Positions 46,492-54,544 of a DNA stretch of 64,000 nt are shown one piece after another. Every line of letters begins with the position of its first letter. The first letter of the stretch is position 1. A model generated the notes under the pieces. That model was not told the DNA's origin. It saw only the letters and a list, made by a program, of their open reading frames with translations, and ran no database searches. The stretch is taken from contig JADGDD010000001.1 in NCBI GenBank assembly GCA_016745075.1, positions 807,125-871,124 on the forward strand, read 5' to 3'. A program made the translations under genes and the position numbers. This stretch comes from Planctomycetota bacterium. Lineage in GTDB: Bacteria > Planctomycetota > UBA11346.

Positions 46492-46556
46492 ACCTATAAA
46501 CTGTCTTATTCAGCTGAACTGTTCCATTTTATGTTCCTGATTAATATTTTCTACTA

Positions 46557-46594
46557 TAACAAAATAAGAGCCCGCATCATTTTGATACGGGCTC
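46557..46594 (-). terminator. Rho-independent terminator of the clan-A GH gene
   Basis: On the minus strand GAGCCCGTATCA pairs with TGATGCGGGCTC around an AAA-type loop, and TTATTTTG follows. The one non-Watson-Crick position is a U-G pair only in minus-strand RNA, which supports that direction. It lies 30 bp after the GH stop. Confidence 0.85.
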
Positions 46595-46623
46595 CTTTTA
46601 CACATTCACATAGTAACTGTGTT

Positions 46624-49131
46624 TTATTCTGCTTCGTTGATAACTACGCAACTTGATGCTGGAGGAAGGCTAAAGGTATAACTTTTTCCAAAATTATTTC
46701 CTTTCAACTCTTCAATTAGCACTTTCGCTTCTTGAATATTCGTATCTCGTGGGTCACCAGTTAGCAGATATCTTGTAACTGCACTTTTTGCTTGATAAGG
46801 AACTTGTATTGTTATGTCTTGCGTCTCAGTAAAACTACGGTTTACGGCAATATAACTATATCGTTTCCCTTCACGGAATGCATACAAACGTGTCCATGGT
46901 ACATTGTTCATGGCTGCCACTTTTTTGGGTCTTTTACTGCCATCGTTTTTTAGTGTCGTTACTGTCATTTCTGGTAAATCAACCGTTGCTAACTGTGTTT
47001 CTTCAACGGCCAACAATGCTCCTTTGCAATACTGATTACGTAAACTCAATGCTAACCATGTTGTATGCGGCACCATATCATTATTATGACTCGACCACTT
47101 GTTACCTGTTCGTGTTTTGAAATAGTTGCTATTACCATTGTTGGCCAAAACAAACAGGAAATTGTCTAAGGTGGCTGTTGACAAAGCCAACGTTTTTTGT
47201 GTCGCCTCTTCTTCTGGAATAACCGGAACTTTAGGATTTGGCAACGCATAACCAGGGCCTGCTTCGTATTTAATCATTTCCAACTCACGCCCTAACTCTT
47301 TATAGAGCGCTTTAATGTCTTTAAGTTTAGGATGCATAATACGTGCCGGGTAAAAGAGATTACCTTGAAACAACTCTGCATCATTTTCTCCAATAATCGT
47401 ATCACCGTCCCACCCACCAATATATCCTGATGGTGCTGTTGCTATTGCATCTGCTTCTGAAGTATTTTCTACACAACGGAAGGTCCAAGCTTTTGCACGA
47501 TCCTCCATATTAAACTCCCCAGTTTTTCGGTCTTTCCAACGATACAGACTGTTGACAAAAGCAGAGGCAACAAATTTTATATTCTTACGTGTGTTCCATG
47601 TACTATTTTTCATAGCTCGGTATAAACGGTTAGACACTTTACCGGCCATTTCTGGTTGACGTGGAAATGCTTGCGGTGCAAAATTGCCATTCCACATTTC
47701 ATTCGCACATTCGATATATATTTGATCAAAAGATTCGACCCATGGTTTGGGGTGCCCATGCTCAGCCCGTAATTTACCATAACCGGTATCTGCTGGTGCT
47801 CCAAGATACTCCATCAATTGTTCAATCTCTTTGTCGGTATAAAGCATATAGGTCAGCACATACGGCTCAGCGCCCACCTCTTCACATAAAGACAGATATT
47901 GCGGTAAGCCAAAGTTCCCTTGCCCCCAACCCGTATGCAAACCAGATTTGGGTGACCATAAAAAATTACGTGTGAACCCATGAGTCAACAAAGCATCTAC
48001 GGTTAATAAACCGCGACCGATCATGGTACGCATGATACCTGGTTTCCATTTTTTCAGTTCTTCTTTCCATTCTGGATACACAGCGAACGGCTCAACGCCT
48101 TCTTGATAAATTGCAAAATTATCAATCCACAATGTTCCTGGATGTTTTGATCCAATTACTGAAATACAGTCATTAAAACTGTCACTAATTGGTGTATCTG
48201 TAGGTATAGAAAAACTATATTTTTTCCATTCGGCATTGACCTCAATCTGCTCATGTAATCGATCGCCTAATTTTAAGGTAACTGGTCCTGCTATGCCCTC
48301 TTGTTTCAACCATATATCACAACGGTAGGTTACTCCTTCTTCACGATTAAAATCAAGTTCTTTACCGCCATTACGAATAAACTGAAATTCCCAGCCTGAT
48401 GGTAAACCTTCCTTTTTCTCATTTCCAGTGTGTCCACCGGGCAATGTTATTTTCATACTGGCTGTACTACCATTTTCTGAACAAAAAGTGGTATCATCTA
48501 AAGTCCACGGTATCTTACCCTGAAATTTCTTATTGGTCTTGACAAAATTACTCAACTGCTGAGTCCGTGTCATTTTTTCACTTGGGCCAGAAACGGCTGG
48601 TGTCTTTAAACGCTTCATCGTTAAGACATAGAGATCACCTTGTTGAATAGGTTCACCACTATCAACTAACTCAATACGGCCGGGAGACCCTTTACTCCCA
48701 TAGAATTTTTTAACTGTTGTTGAGCGAATACATTCGACACTATCTTCTGTTTCTCGGTAAATATCAACAGTCGCGCCATCCCAAAAACCATCCCCGTGTA
48801 AAAACCAATAGCCAGAACCACTCGATTTTACTTCTATCCCTTCTCCGATCAGGGCTTTCGCACTTCCTTTTTCATCCTCTATAAAATCGGCTCCACCGCC
48901 AGTTGCTTGCCCATTATGGCGAAAGACAATCGGCTCCATGCTATACCACGGCCCCCAGTTATTCCACAAACGTGGGCCCTCAGCCCAGGGTCGGAAATTC
49001 GGGAACGTCATATTGGTTCCGAAATTTGGTGGATCTGCACGAAGAACAGTGTCTGTAACCGTATAAATACTTTCAGCGGCAGATAGGCTTGCCGCACAAG
49101 CTAACAAACAACTCATGAGAGTTTTTTTCAT
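46624..49131 (-). CDS. secreted clan-A (TIM-barrel) glycoside hydrolase with a carbohydrate-binding-like domain
   Basis: 835 residues with a signal peptide (MSCLLACAASLSAAES). Residues about 215-345 look like a CBM4/9-type beta-sandwich (GWEFQFIRNGGKELDFN, VTYRCDIWLKQEGI, WKKYSFSIPTDTP, GTLWIDNFAIYQ). The catalytic barrel carries the clan-A acid/base pair N477-E478 in YIECANEMWNG and a likely nucleophile E623 in IKYEAGPGY. The segment DTGYGKLRAEHGHPKPW is like the GH51 arabinofuranosidase family, but overall similarity is weak, so the exact GH family is open. A beta-sandwich follows the barrel. First enzyme after the sigma/FecR genes. Confidence 0.8.
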   Translation of the reverse strand: MKKTLMSCLLACAASLSAAESIYTVTDTVLRADPPNFGTNMTFPNFRPWAEGPRLWNNWGPWYSMEPIVFRHNGQATGGGADFIEDEKGSAKALIGEGIEVKSSGSGYWFLHGDGFWDGATVDIYRETEDSVECIRSTTVKKFYGSKGSPGRIELVDSGEPIQQGDLYVLTMKRLKTPAVSGPSEKMTRTQQLSNFVKTNKKFQGKIPWTLDDTTFCSENGSTASMKITLPGGHTGNEKKEGLPSGWEFQFIRNGGKELDFNREEGVTYRCDIWLKQEGIAGPVTLKLGDRLHEQIEVNAEWKKYSFSIPTDTPISDSFNDCISVIGSKHPGTLWIDNFAIYQEGVEPFAVYPEWKEELKKWKPGIMRTMIGRGLLTVDALLTHGFTRNFLWSPKSGLHTGWGQGNFGLPQYLSLCEEVGAEPYVLTYMLYTDKEIEQLMEYLGAPADTGYGKLRAEHGHPKPWVESFDQIYIECANEMWNGNFAPQAFPRQPEMAGKVSNRLYRAMKNSTWNTRKNIKFVASAFVNSLYRWKDRKTGEFNMEDRAKAWTFRCVENTSEADAIATAPSGYIGGWDGDTIIGENDAELFQGNLFYPARIMHPKLKDIKALYKELGRELEMIKYEAGPGYALPNPKVPVIPEEEATQKTLALSTATLDNFLFVLANNGNSNYFKTRTGNKWSSHNNDMVPHTTWLALSLRNQYCKGALLAVEETQLATVDLPEMTVTTLKNDGSKRPKKVAAMNNVPWTRLYAFREGKRYSYIAVNRSFTETQDITIQVPYQAKSAVTRYLLTGDPRDTNIQEAKVLIEELKGNNFGKSYTFSLPPASSCVVINEAE

Positions 49132-49149
49132 AAAGGGCTCCTTTTCCTT

Positions 49150-50367
49150 TTATTTGATAATTTTAAATTCAGCAAGTTCGAGATTCATAGGATAGGTATT
49201 CGCATGACGCACAGACCAGACACCAACATCTTGTCCGTACTCAAATAACTCGGGATCAGCACAATAGTGATAATGACTTGTATCAATGCGGCGGGTAATC
49301 CACTGACCACATTCCTGTTCACTGATAGTAAAGCGGTATATCACTACCATCTTTTCTTCAGCATTTTTTGAGGTTCGGTTTTTACAATAGATCTCCAAAT
49401 GACCAGGATTCTGACAACGTAAACGTAATTCTATTATTTGCTGGGTATCCATTTTCCACACTCGGCCAGGAATGTAGGCACTGCGTATACGAAGCGGCCC
49501 CATTTCTTCTCGCGCGGGAGCCTGCGCCTGCATGCGTCCACTGCCAACAGCAGCAGCATGTGCGTACACACCATACATCCATGATACCGGTTTTTTAAAA
49601 CGAAAATCCCAGCCAATAATGGTTCGCCGTGGTGGTAATATTTCTTCATTTACAGATGTTGTCACTTCAACTTCGTATCCAGCCTGTACGAGTTGTTGAC
49701 CAACTGCGACCGTTCCATGTTCAACCTGCACATTAGTGGTATCTGCCGACACTTGTACAGAAAAACGTGTTCCTATTACGGCAATTGTTGTATGCGGTGT
49801 TTCTATCTGAAAAGTCTCACCTTTTTGTGGAGCAATCTCTGCATCAAGACAACCCTCATGCACAAATAGACTTTTACCTGTGCCATGTAATTGATAACGA
49901 GCTGGTCCCAACAACTGAACACGACTGCCATCTCCCCAATACAACACTGGTTCTGCTGTATCGGCAACAATTTGAGGCTGGCTGAGTGCTTCTCTACCAA
50001 TTCCCTGTGGGAGATCATACGTCTTTGGGAACGCTAATAGTATCATAAACACAGCTGCGGCAATACTCACACCAATCCATAGCCATGAGCGTGCTACAGA
50101 GTGTTGCTGCCGTTCAATCTCTTCTCGCATCACACAAGCAAATACATCGCTTGTCCCAGTTCTGCGAATCTGTTCACACATACGCTGAGCAAAAGCGGTA
50201 CTCTTGCTAGCCCGCGCTGTTAAAGCTGCATCTACGCGTACTTCATCCAATAGTGCTTGTTCTACAGACGCATCTTCCTCACAAACAAGCATGACAGCTG
50301 CATTATCTTCCTCACTCGCTTCACCCGCTAAAGCAGCGCTAATCAGATCATGTACAGTAGGGGTCAT
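49150..50367 (-). CDS. FecR-type membrane anti-sigma/regulator
   Basis: About 405 residues from the ATG at 50367, which overlaps the sigma stop by ATGA. A cytoplasmic N-terminal domain rich in Ala/Glu (interacts with the sigma factor in the family) precedes one membrane helix (about 104-124, WLWIGVSIAAAVFMILLAF) and a periplasmic FecR domain (VLYWGDGSRVQLLGPARY, FQIETPHTTIAVIGTRFSVQV, VEHGTVAVG). The C-terminal 150 residues extend beyond the usual FecR and look like a LamG or concanavalin-like beta-sandwich. No TonB receptor is encoded near it. Confidence 0.85.
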   Translation of the reverse strand: MTPTVHDLISAALAGEASEEDNAAVMLVCEEDASVEQALLDEVRVDAALTARASKSTAFAQRMCEQIRRTGTSDVFACVMREEIERQQHSVARSWLWIGVSIAAAVFMILLAFPKTYDLPQGIGREALSQPQIVADTAEPVLYWGDGSRVQLLGPARYQLHGTGKSLFVHEGCLDAEIAPQKGETFQIETPHTTIAVIGTRFSVQVSADTTNVQVEHGTVAVGQQLVQAGYEVEVTTSVNEEILPPRRTIIGWDFRFKKPVSWMYGVYAHAAAVGSGRMQAQAPAREEMGPLRIRSAYIPGRVWKMDTQQIIELRLRCQNPGHLEIYCKNRTSKNAEEKMVVIYRFTISEQECGQWITRRIDTSHYHYCADPELFEYGQDVGVWSVRHANTYPMNLELAEFKIIK

Positions 50368-50909
50368 GTTCTTGACTCCGCGCGTATGCACATGGCTAAA
50401 TGCTGACGAATACGAGACAAAGCTTTCCGTACAGCTACCACTGATTTACCACAGGCAGCAGCAATGTCCCCATGTCCAAGGCTTTGTTCATAGCGTAAAC
50501 GAATCATTTCTTGCTGAGATGGCGGCAGACTCTGCAAACACTCCTGTAAACGGTTATATTCGTCATCAGATACCAACTCATGCTGCTCTTCAAGACGACG
50601 TAACAAATACTGACGCAAACCGTGACGGCGACGCTGCTCTCGCTCACGGTCTCGCCAATAATTTGCACACATATTCACAATAATAACATGTAACCACGGT
50701 AAAAACGGACGCGAAGCATCATAATGCCCTAGAGAACGATACACTCGCATCGTCACTTTCTGAGCGATATCATCTAAATCACTATCGGGGATTCCACGCA
50801 AACGAAGTTTTGCGACCAAAAAAGGGTGGAACGCAGCAATTAAAGCCTCCAAGGCATGCATATCACCATTTTTGCACAAAGCCGCTAGCTGTTCCAAATC
50901 ATCGTTCAT
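50364..50909 (-). CDS. ECF-type RNA polymerase sigma factor
   Basis: 181 residues, two-domain sigma70. Region 2 has DLDDIAQKVTMRVYRSL and PFLPWLHVIIVNMCANYWRDRERE; region 4 has QSLPPSQQEMIRLRYEQSLGHGDIAAACGKSVVAVRKALSRIRQHL. It is the first gene of a minus-strand unit sigma-FecR-GH. In this layout FecR keeps the sigma inactive until a surface signal arrives. Confidence 0.92.
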   Translation of the reverse strand: MNDDLEQLAALCKNGDMHALEALIAAFHPFLVAKLRLRGIPDSDLDDIAQKVTMRVYRSLGHYDASRPFLPWLHVIIVNMCANYWRDREREQRRRHGLRQYLLRRLEEQHELVSDDEYNRLQECLQSLPPSQQEMIRLRYEQSLGHGDIAAACGKSVVAVRKALSRIRQHLAMCIRAESRT

Positions 50910-50960
50910 TATCTATAGTACCCCATAAATAAAATAGTGTGACCATGTTTTTCAAAAAAG

Positions 50961-50986
50961 CCCATCTACACCCATCTACACCCATC
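50961..50986. repeat. short direct repeat, 10-bp unit x2.6
   Basis: CCCATCTACA is repeated twice and partly a third time in the spacer next to the AraC stop. A local slippage feature, with no other sign of function. Confidence 0.6.
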
Positions 50987-51848
50987 ACTCTCGTAAAGAA
51001 CGAATGTACGCCTTGGGCGTTTGCCCTGTCGCTAATTTAATACGACGATGAAAATGCTCTACACTTTTAAACCCCGTCCGTGAAGCAATTTCTTTCAACG
51101 GCATATCGCTGCATTCCAATAATTCTATCGCGGCTCTGATCCGTAACTCCCACAAAAAGGCGATAGGCGGCTTCATACCATTTTTACGAAAGAGTCCAGT
51201 GACATGTCGTGGGGTTACACCAAGGAAACGTGCTACATCTTCCACACTCACGTCTTCATAACAATGTGCACTCAGATATCCTACAGCCTTATGCAATAAT
51301 CGACTCAAACCTTTTTGAACGCCTTCAGCGGCACGCGTCTGTTCTGTATACAACAAAGACAGGATTGATTCTCCAATATGCATAAAAGTTCTCTGCATAT
51401 CATCACCTGTTTGATTATAAGTATACAAGGGAACAAGACTTTTCACCGATTGCAGAAGATACCCAAAAGCATCGGAAACAGGCAGAGGATTCAATAATAA
51501 AGGGACAAGCGCTTTCATTTCATGTTCATATTGCCCATTTGTCCAATATCGTTTATCATTATTCCAAAAAATTAAACGCATAAGCTCTGGAGGTTCACCA
51601 GAGACGAAACGTTTATAAAATGGTTCAGAATGAGGAATGCACAGATATTCTTTGTTAGACACAACATGTACCTGTCCTGCACAAGACACTTCCACTATTC
51701 CGTTTAAGATAATAAATATTTCCATGACAGCATCAGGATAACGCTTACGTGGGTTCTTCATATCCACGTCAAAATGTGAACATTGGGCATCACAGGTGAT
51801 ACTGTTATAGGTTATAAACATCGATTGCACAATAAAAAACGTGTACAA
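50985..51848 (-). CDS. AraC-family transcriptional regulator
   Basis: 287 residues. Cupin sensor (EIFIILNGIVEVSCAGQVH, KEYLCIPHSEPFYK) and C-terminal double HTH (VEDVARFLGVTPRHVTGLFRKNG, IASRTGFKSVEHFHRRIKLATGQTPKAY). It is divergent from the malectin-SGNH gene across about 95 bp, suggesting it controls that unit rather than the sigma/FecR genes upstream of which it ends. Confidence 0.9.
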   Translation of the reverse strand: MYTFFIVQSMFITYNSITCDAQCSHFDVDMKNPRKRYPDAVMEIFIILNGIVEVSCAGQVHVVSNKEYLCIPHSEPFYKRFVSGEPPELMRLIFWNNDKRYWTNGQYEHEMKALVPLLLNPLPVSDAFGYLLQSVKSLVPLYTYNQTGDDMQRTFMHIGESILSLLYTEQTRAAEGVQKGLSRLLHKAVGYLSAHCYEDVSVEDVARFLGVTPRHVTGLFRKNGMKPPIAFLWELRIRAAIELLECSDMPLKEIASRTGFKSVEHFHRRIKLATGQTPKAYIRSLRE

Positions 51849-51943
51849 TAAATCAAGAATATTTCCTTTTCAGTCATATATATTTCATTTAGAGACAAAT
51901 CTATTATATTGCTTCGCCTTTTCACTTTCTACAGAATACAAGT

Positions 51944-53188
51944 ATGAAACCAATCGGAACACTTGTCTATGCCATCAATGCTGGATCAAACTCCACCTAC
52001 CAAGACAAAAACGGTACGATATGGCTTGCCGACCAAGACTATACCAACACTGTCGACTGGGGAGCACTTGGTGGTAACAGTACTATTCGAGAAGTAGACC
52101 TTCCTATCAATGACCGTGTAGCACCAGAACTCTACAAATCTGAACGTTATGGCATGAATGGCTATCGCTTTGAGGTAGAAAATGGACAATACCATGTTCG
52201 TATTCATTGTGCTGAAACCTTTGAGATGAACTATAAAGCTGGGCGACGTTGTTTTGATGTATTCCTGCAAGGTCAATCTATTGCCAAAGATTTTGATCCA
52301 TTCACTGCGGCAAAGAATTTTGCTCGTGCTGCCATTATTGAAGCTCCATGCTGCTCGGTCACTGATGGACTTATTGCTCTAGATTTCACCGCGGAAAAAG
52401 GAATGGTCAACGCTATTGAAATACGACGTTGTATTGGCGAATCCACAGAACGTTCCATTCACATAGGGCCCAAACAACCAACCTTACAAAACAAAGCAGA
52501 CACTAGGGCAGTACAAGCACCACCAGTAAACATACTGTTTCTTGGTAACAGTGGCACCTTCTACTGGGCTATTCCTGAAACAGTTGCTGATTTACTGGCT
52601 ACTGGAAACATCTCACAGAACATGAAACCAACCCGAACGGCTTACGGAAAACGTTTCAGCACCCACTACAATAACCCTGCTACTATGGATGCCATACGCA
52701 GTGGTTTGTATCAGTACGTGGTGATTCAGGGCGCTTCAAATGAATGTGCACTATACCAACAAGAAATGGAAAGTACTGCTGAAAAATTAATTGAGGATAT
52801 TCGCAAGCATGGCGCTCAGCCTCTCTTGTACGCCTACCAAGGATGCAGTACCGTTTCTTCTGCCGATAGAGAACACACAGCACAAACCTATATCAATATA
52901 TCACAACGCCATAATGTGCCTGTTATACCTGCGGTAGCAGCACTTAATAAAGCACTACAGCAGCAGCCAGATTTGAATTACTATAATCCTGATCAGGTCC
53001 ACATGGGTATGCATGGAGCTTATTTAATGGCCTTTTCTTTTTATCATTTTTTTACCAACGAAATAAGCCATCCATACCCATCGGTGCTTGTGGGGCAGGT
53101 GCCAATATCAACAGACACGGCTCGTTTTTTAGAGAAGATTGTCTGTGAGGTTTTTTCACAATACAAACTGCAAACGCACCTTCTTTAA
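51944..53188 (+). CDS. malectin-like domain plus SGNH-fold hydrolase-like protein
   Basis: 414 residues. The first 170 resemble a malectin carbohydrate-binding domain (YAINAGSNSTYQDKNGTIW; NGYRFEVENGQYHVRIHCAE; CFDVFLQGQSIAKDFDPF). An SGNH-like domain follows with blocks ILFLGNSGTFYW, VVIQGASNECALYQ and a DQVHMGMHGAY block V (Asp, His). The block I Ser sits as GNSGT. No signal peptide visible, so probably cytoplasmic. It is 18 bp from the PurB-like lyase gene and likely co-transcribed. Confidence 0.78.
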   Translation: MKPIGTLVYAINAGSNSTYQDKNGTIWLADQDYTNTVDWGALGGNSTIREVDLPINDRVAPELYKSERYGMNGYRFEVENGQYHVRIHCAETFEMNYKAGRRCFDVFLQGQSIAKDFDPFTAAKNFARAAIIEAPCCSVTDGLIALDFTAEKGMVNAIEIRRCIGESTERSIHIGPKQPTLQNKADTRAVQAPPVNILFLGNSGTFYWAIPETVADLLATGNISQNMKPTRTAYGKRFSTHYNNPATMDAIRSGLYQYVVIQGASNECALYQQEMESTAEKLIEDIRKHGAQPLLYAYQGCSTVSSADREHTAQTYINISQRHNVPVIPAVAALNKALQQQPDLNYYNPDQVHMGMHGAYLMAFSFYHFFTNEISHPYPSVLVGQVPISTDTARFLEKIVCEVFSQYKLQTHLL

Positions 53189-53206
53189 ACACAAACAGGA
53201 AACACC

Positions 53207-54544
53207 ATGAGCTTGATCCCTTACGACATTATTCTCCCACAATATTTTTCTCGCCAAGCTGTCGTTCGGGCATGGGGACAGGTAGAAGCTGAGCTTGCTG
53301 AAATACAAGCAGAGATAGGTATGATTCCTAAAGACGCTGGTAAAGCCATTAGCACCATTGCCAATAACTTCACCTGTTCACTGGAAAAACTGCGTGAAGC
53401 AGAACAACAAACAGGCCACCCCTTGGTGCCCTTCTTACGTGAATTAGAAGCTGCCTGTGGAGAGTATGGACAATATGTACACTTTGGGGCAACCTCTCGG
53501 AATATTATGCAAACGGGATTGATTCTACGTTTACAGCAAGCCCAAGTAGACATACAAAAAAAACAGAAAGAATTCTTAATACTCCTTTCTGATACCGCCC
53601 TCACCCACAAACAAACGATTCTGGCAGGGAGAACACATACCCAACATGCTTTGCCTATCACCTTTGGCTACAAAATAGCTGGCTGGCTTGATGAATTTTC
53701 TAGACACCTGATACGACAAGATGATATGCATACGAGATTTTTTACCGCTATGATGGGCGGTGGCGTAGGTTCATTTGCTTCTTTTCACCCACATGGAAAA
53801 CTCATTCAAGATCGACTTGCGGAACGCTTACACCTTACAAGCATGCCCATCCCTCTGCGTTCAATTGCTGATAGCTACGCAGAATATATTTCTGTGCTCT
53901 CACTTTCTGCTTCTACCATTGCCCGTATGGCTGCCGACTTACGAGTTTTATTACGGACCGAAGTTGGTGAAATTTTCCTCAATGATGGTAGCATTGGCAG
54001 CAGTACCATGCCACAAAAGCGTAACCCCAATTTGTTGTCTGTTATATCCTGCGCTTATCAGAAAATGAATAGCTTACTTGCTGAAAGCCATAAGGCATTA
54101 GATGGCGATGATGACGCAAGCTCTGCCCACTTCCCAGTTATTGCAAACAATATTCAAGAAGCCGTACAACTCTACTATTATTTACTAAATATGGCTTTGC
54201 AGGTTATACAGGCACTCTGTGTAAACACAGAAAAGATGAAAGAAAATCTTACCTCTGATGGACTTTGGATTATGTCTGAATCACTGATGTTATGTCTTTC
54301 TGAAACACTAGGAAAAACAGAAGCGCACCATCTCTTACATCGCCTCGCCATGGATTCTAAAAAAACGGGGCGTTCGCTGCTGGAAGCCTGTCAGCACTGC
54401 CCCGAGTTAGCAGACTTTGATACCACTGCTATACACACAGCGCTGACTCCAGAATACTATCTTGGTTCTTGTGTAGAACTCACTGAAACTGCGGTTCAAT
54501 CTATACACCACTATTACAGCTACAACAAGACCTGCACCATTTAA
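53207..54544 (+). CDS. aspartase/fumarase-superfamily lyase (PurB-like)
   Basis: 445 residues. The superfamily signature GSSTMPQKRNPN (about 262-273) and the conserved VHFGATSRNIMQT and GRTHTQHALPITFGYK blocks place it in the adenylosuccinate-lyase / carboxymuconate-cycloisomerase group, which performs beta-elimination or lactonisation. No purine genes are near; its partners are a malectin-SGNH gene and GH116. A catabolic lyase on a sugar-derived acid is therefore more likely than PurB itself. GGAAAC with AGGA precedes its ATG. Its 3' end overlaps the GH116 3' end by 4 bp. Confidence 0.82.
   Translation: MSLIPYDIILPQYFSRQAVVRAWGQVEAELAEIQAEIGMIPKDAGKAISTIANNFTCSLEKLREAEQQTGHPLVPFLRELEAACGEYGQYVHFGATSRNIMQTGLILRLQQAQVDIQKKQKEFLILLSDTALTHKQTILAGRTHTQHALPITFGYKIAGWLDEFSRHLIRQDDMHTRFFTAMMGGGVGSFASFHPHGKLIQDRLAERLHLTSMPIPLRSIADSYAEYISVLSLSASTIARMAADLRVLLRTEVGEIFLNDGSIGSSTMPQKRNPNLLSVISCAYQKMNSLLAESHKALDGDDDASSAHFPVIANNIQEAVQLYYYLLNMALQVIQALCVNTEKMKENLTSDGLWIMSESLMLCLSETLGKTEAHHLLHRLAMDSKKTGRSLLEACQHCPELADFDTTAIHTALTPEYYLGSCVELTETAVQSIHHYYSYNKTCTI

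Noticed and set aside
50961-50986. Short CCCATCTACA repeats as a CRISPR or regulator array
   Set aside because: Only 2.6 units with no spacers, best explained by replication slippage.
53207-54544. Calling the lyase purB
   Set aside because: Only the superfamily signature is certain; the neighbours are sugar genes and no purine gene is present.
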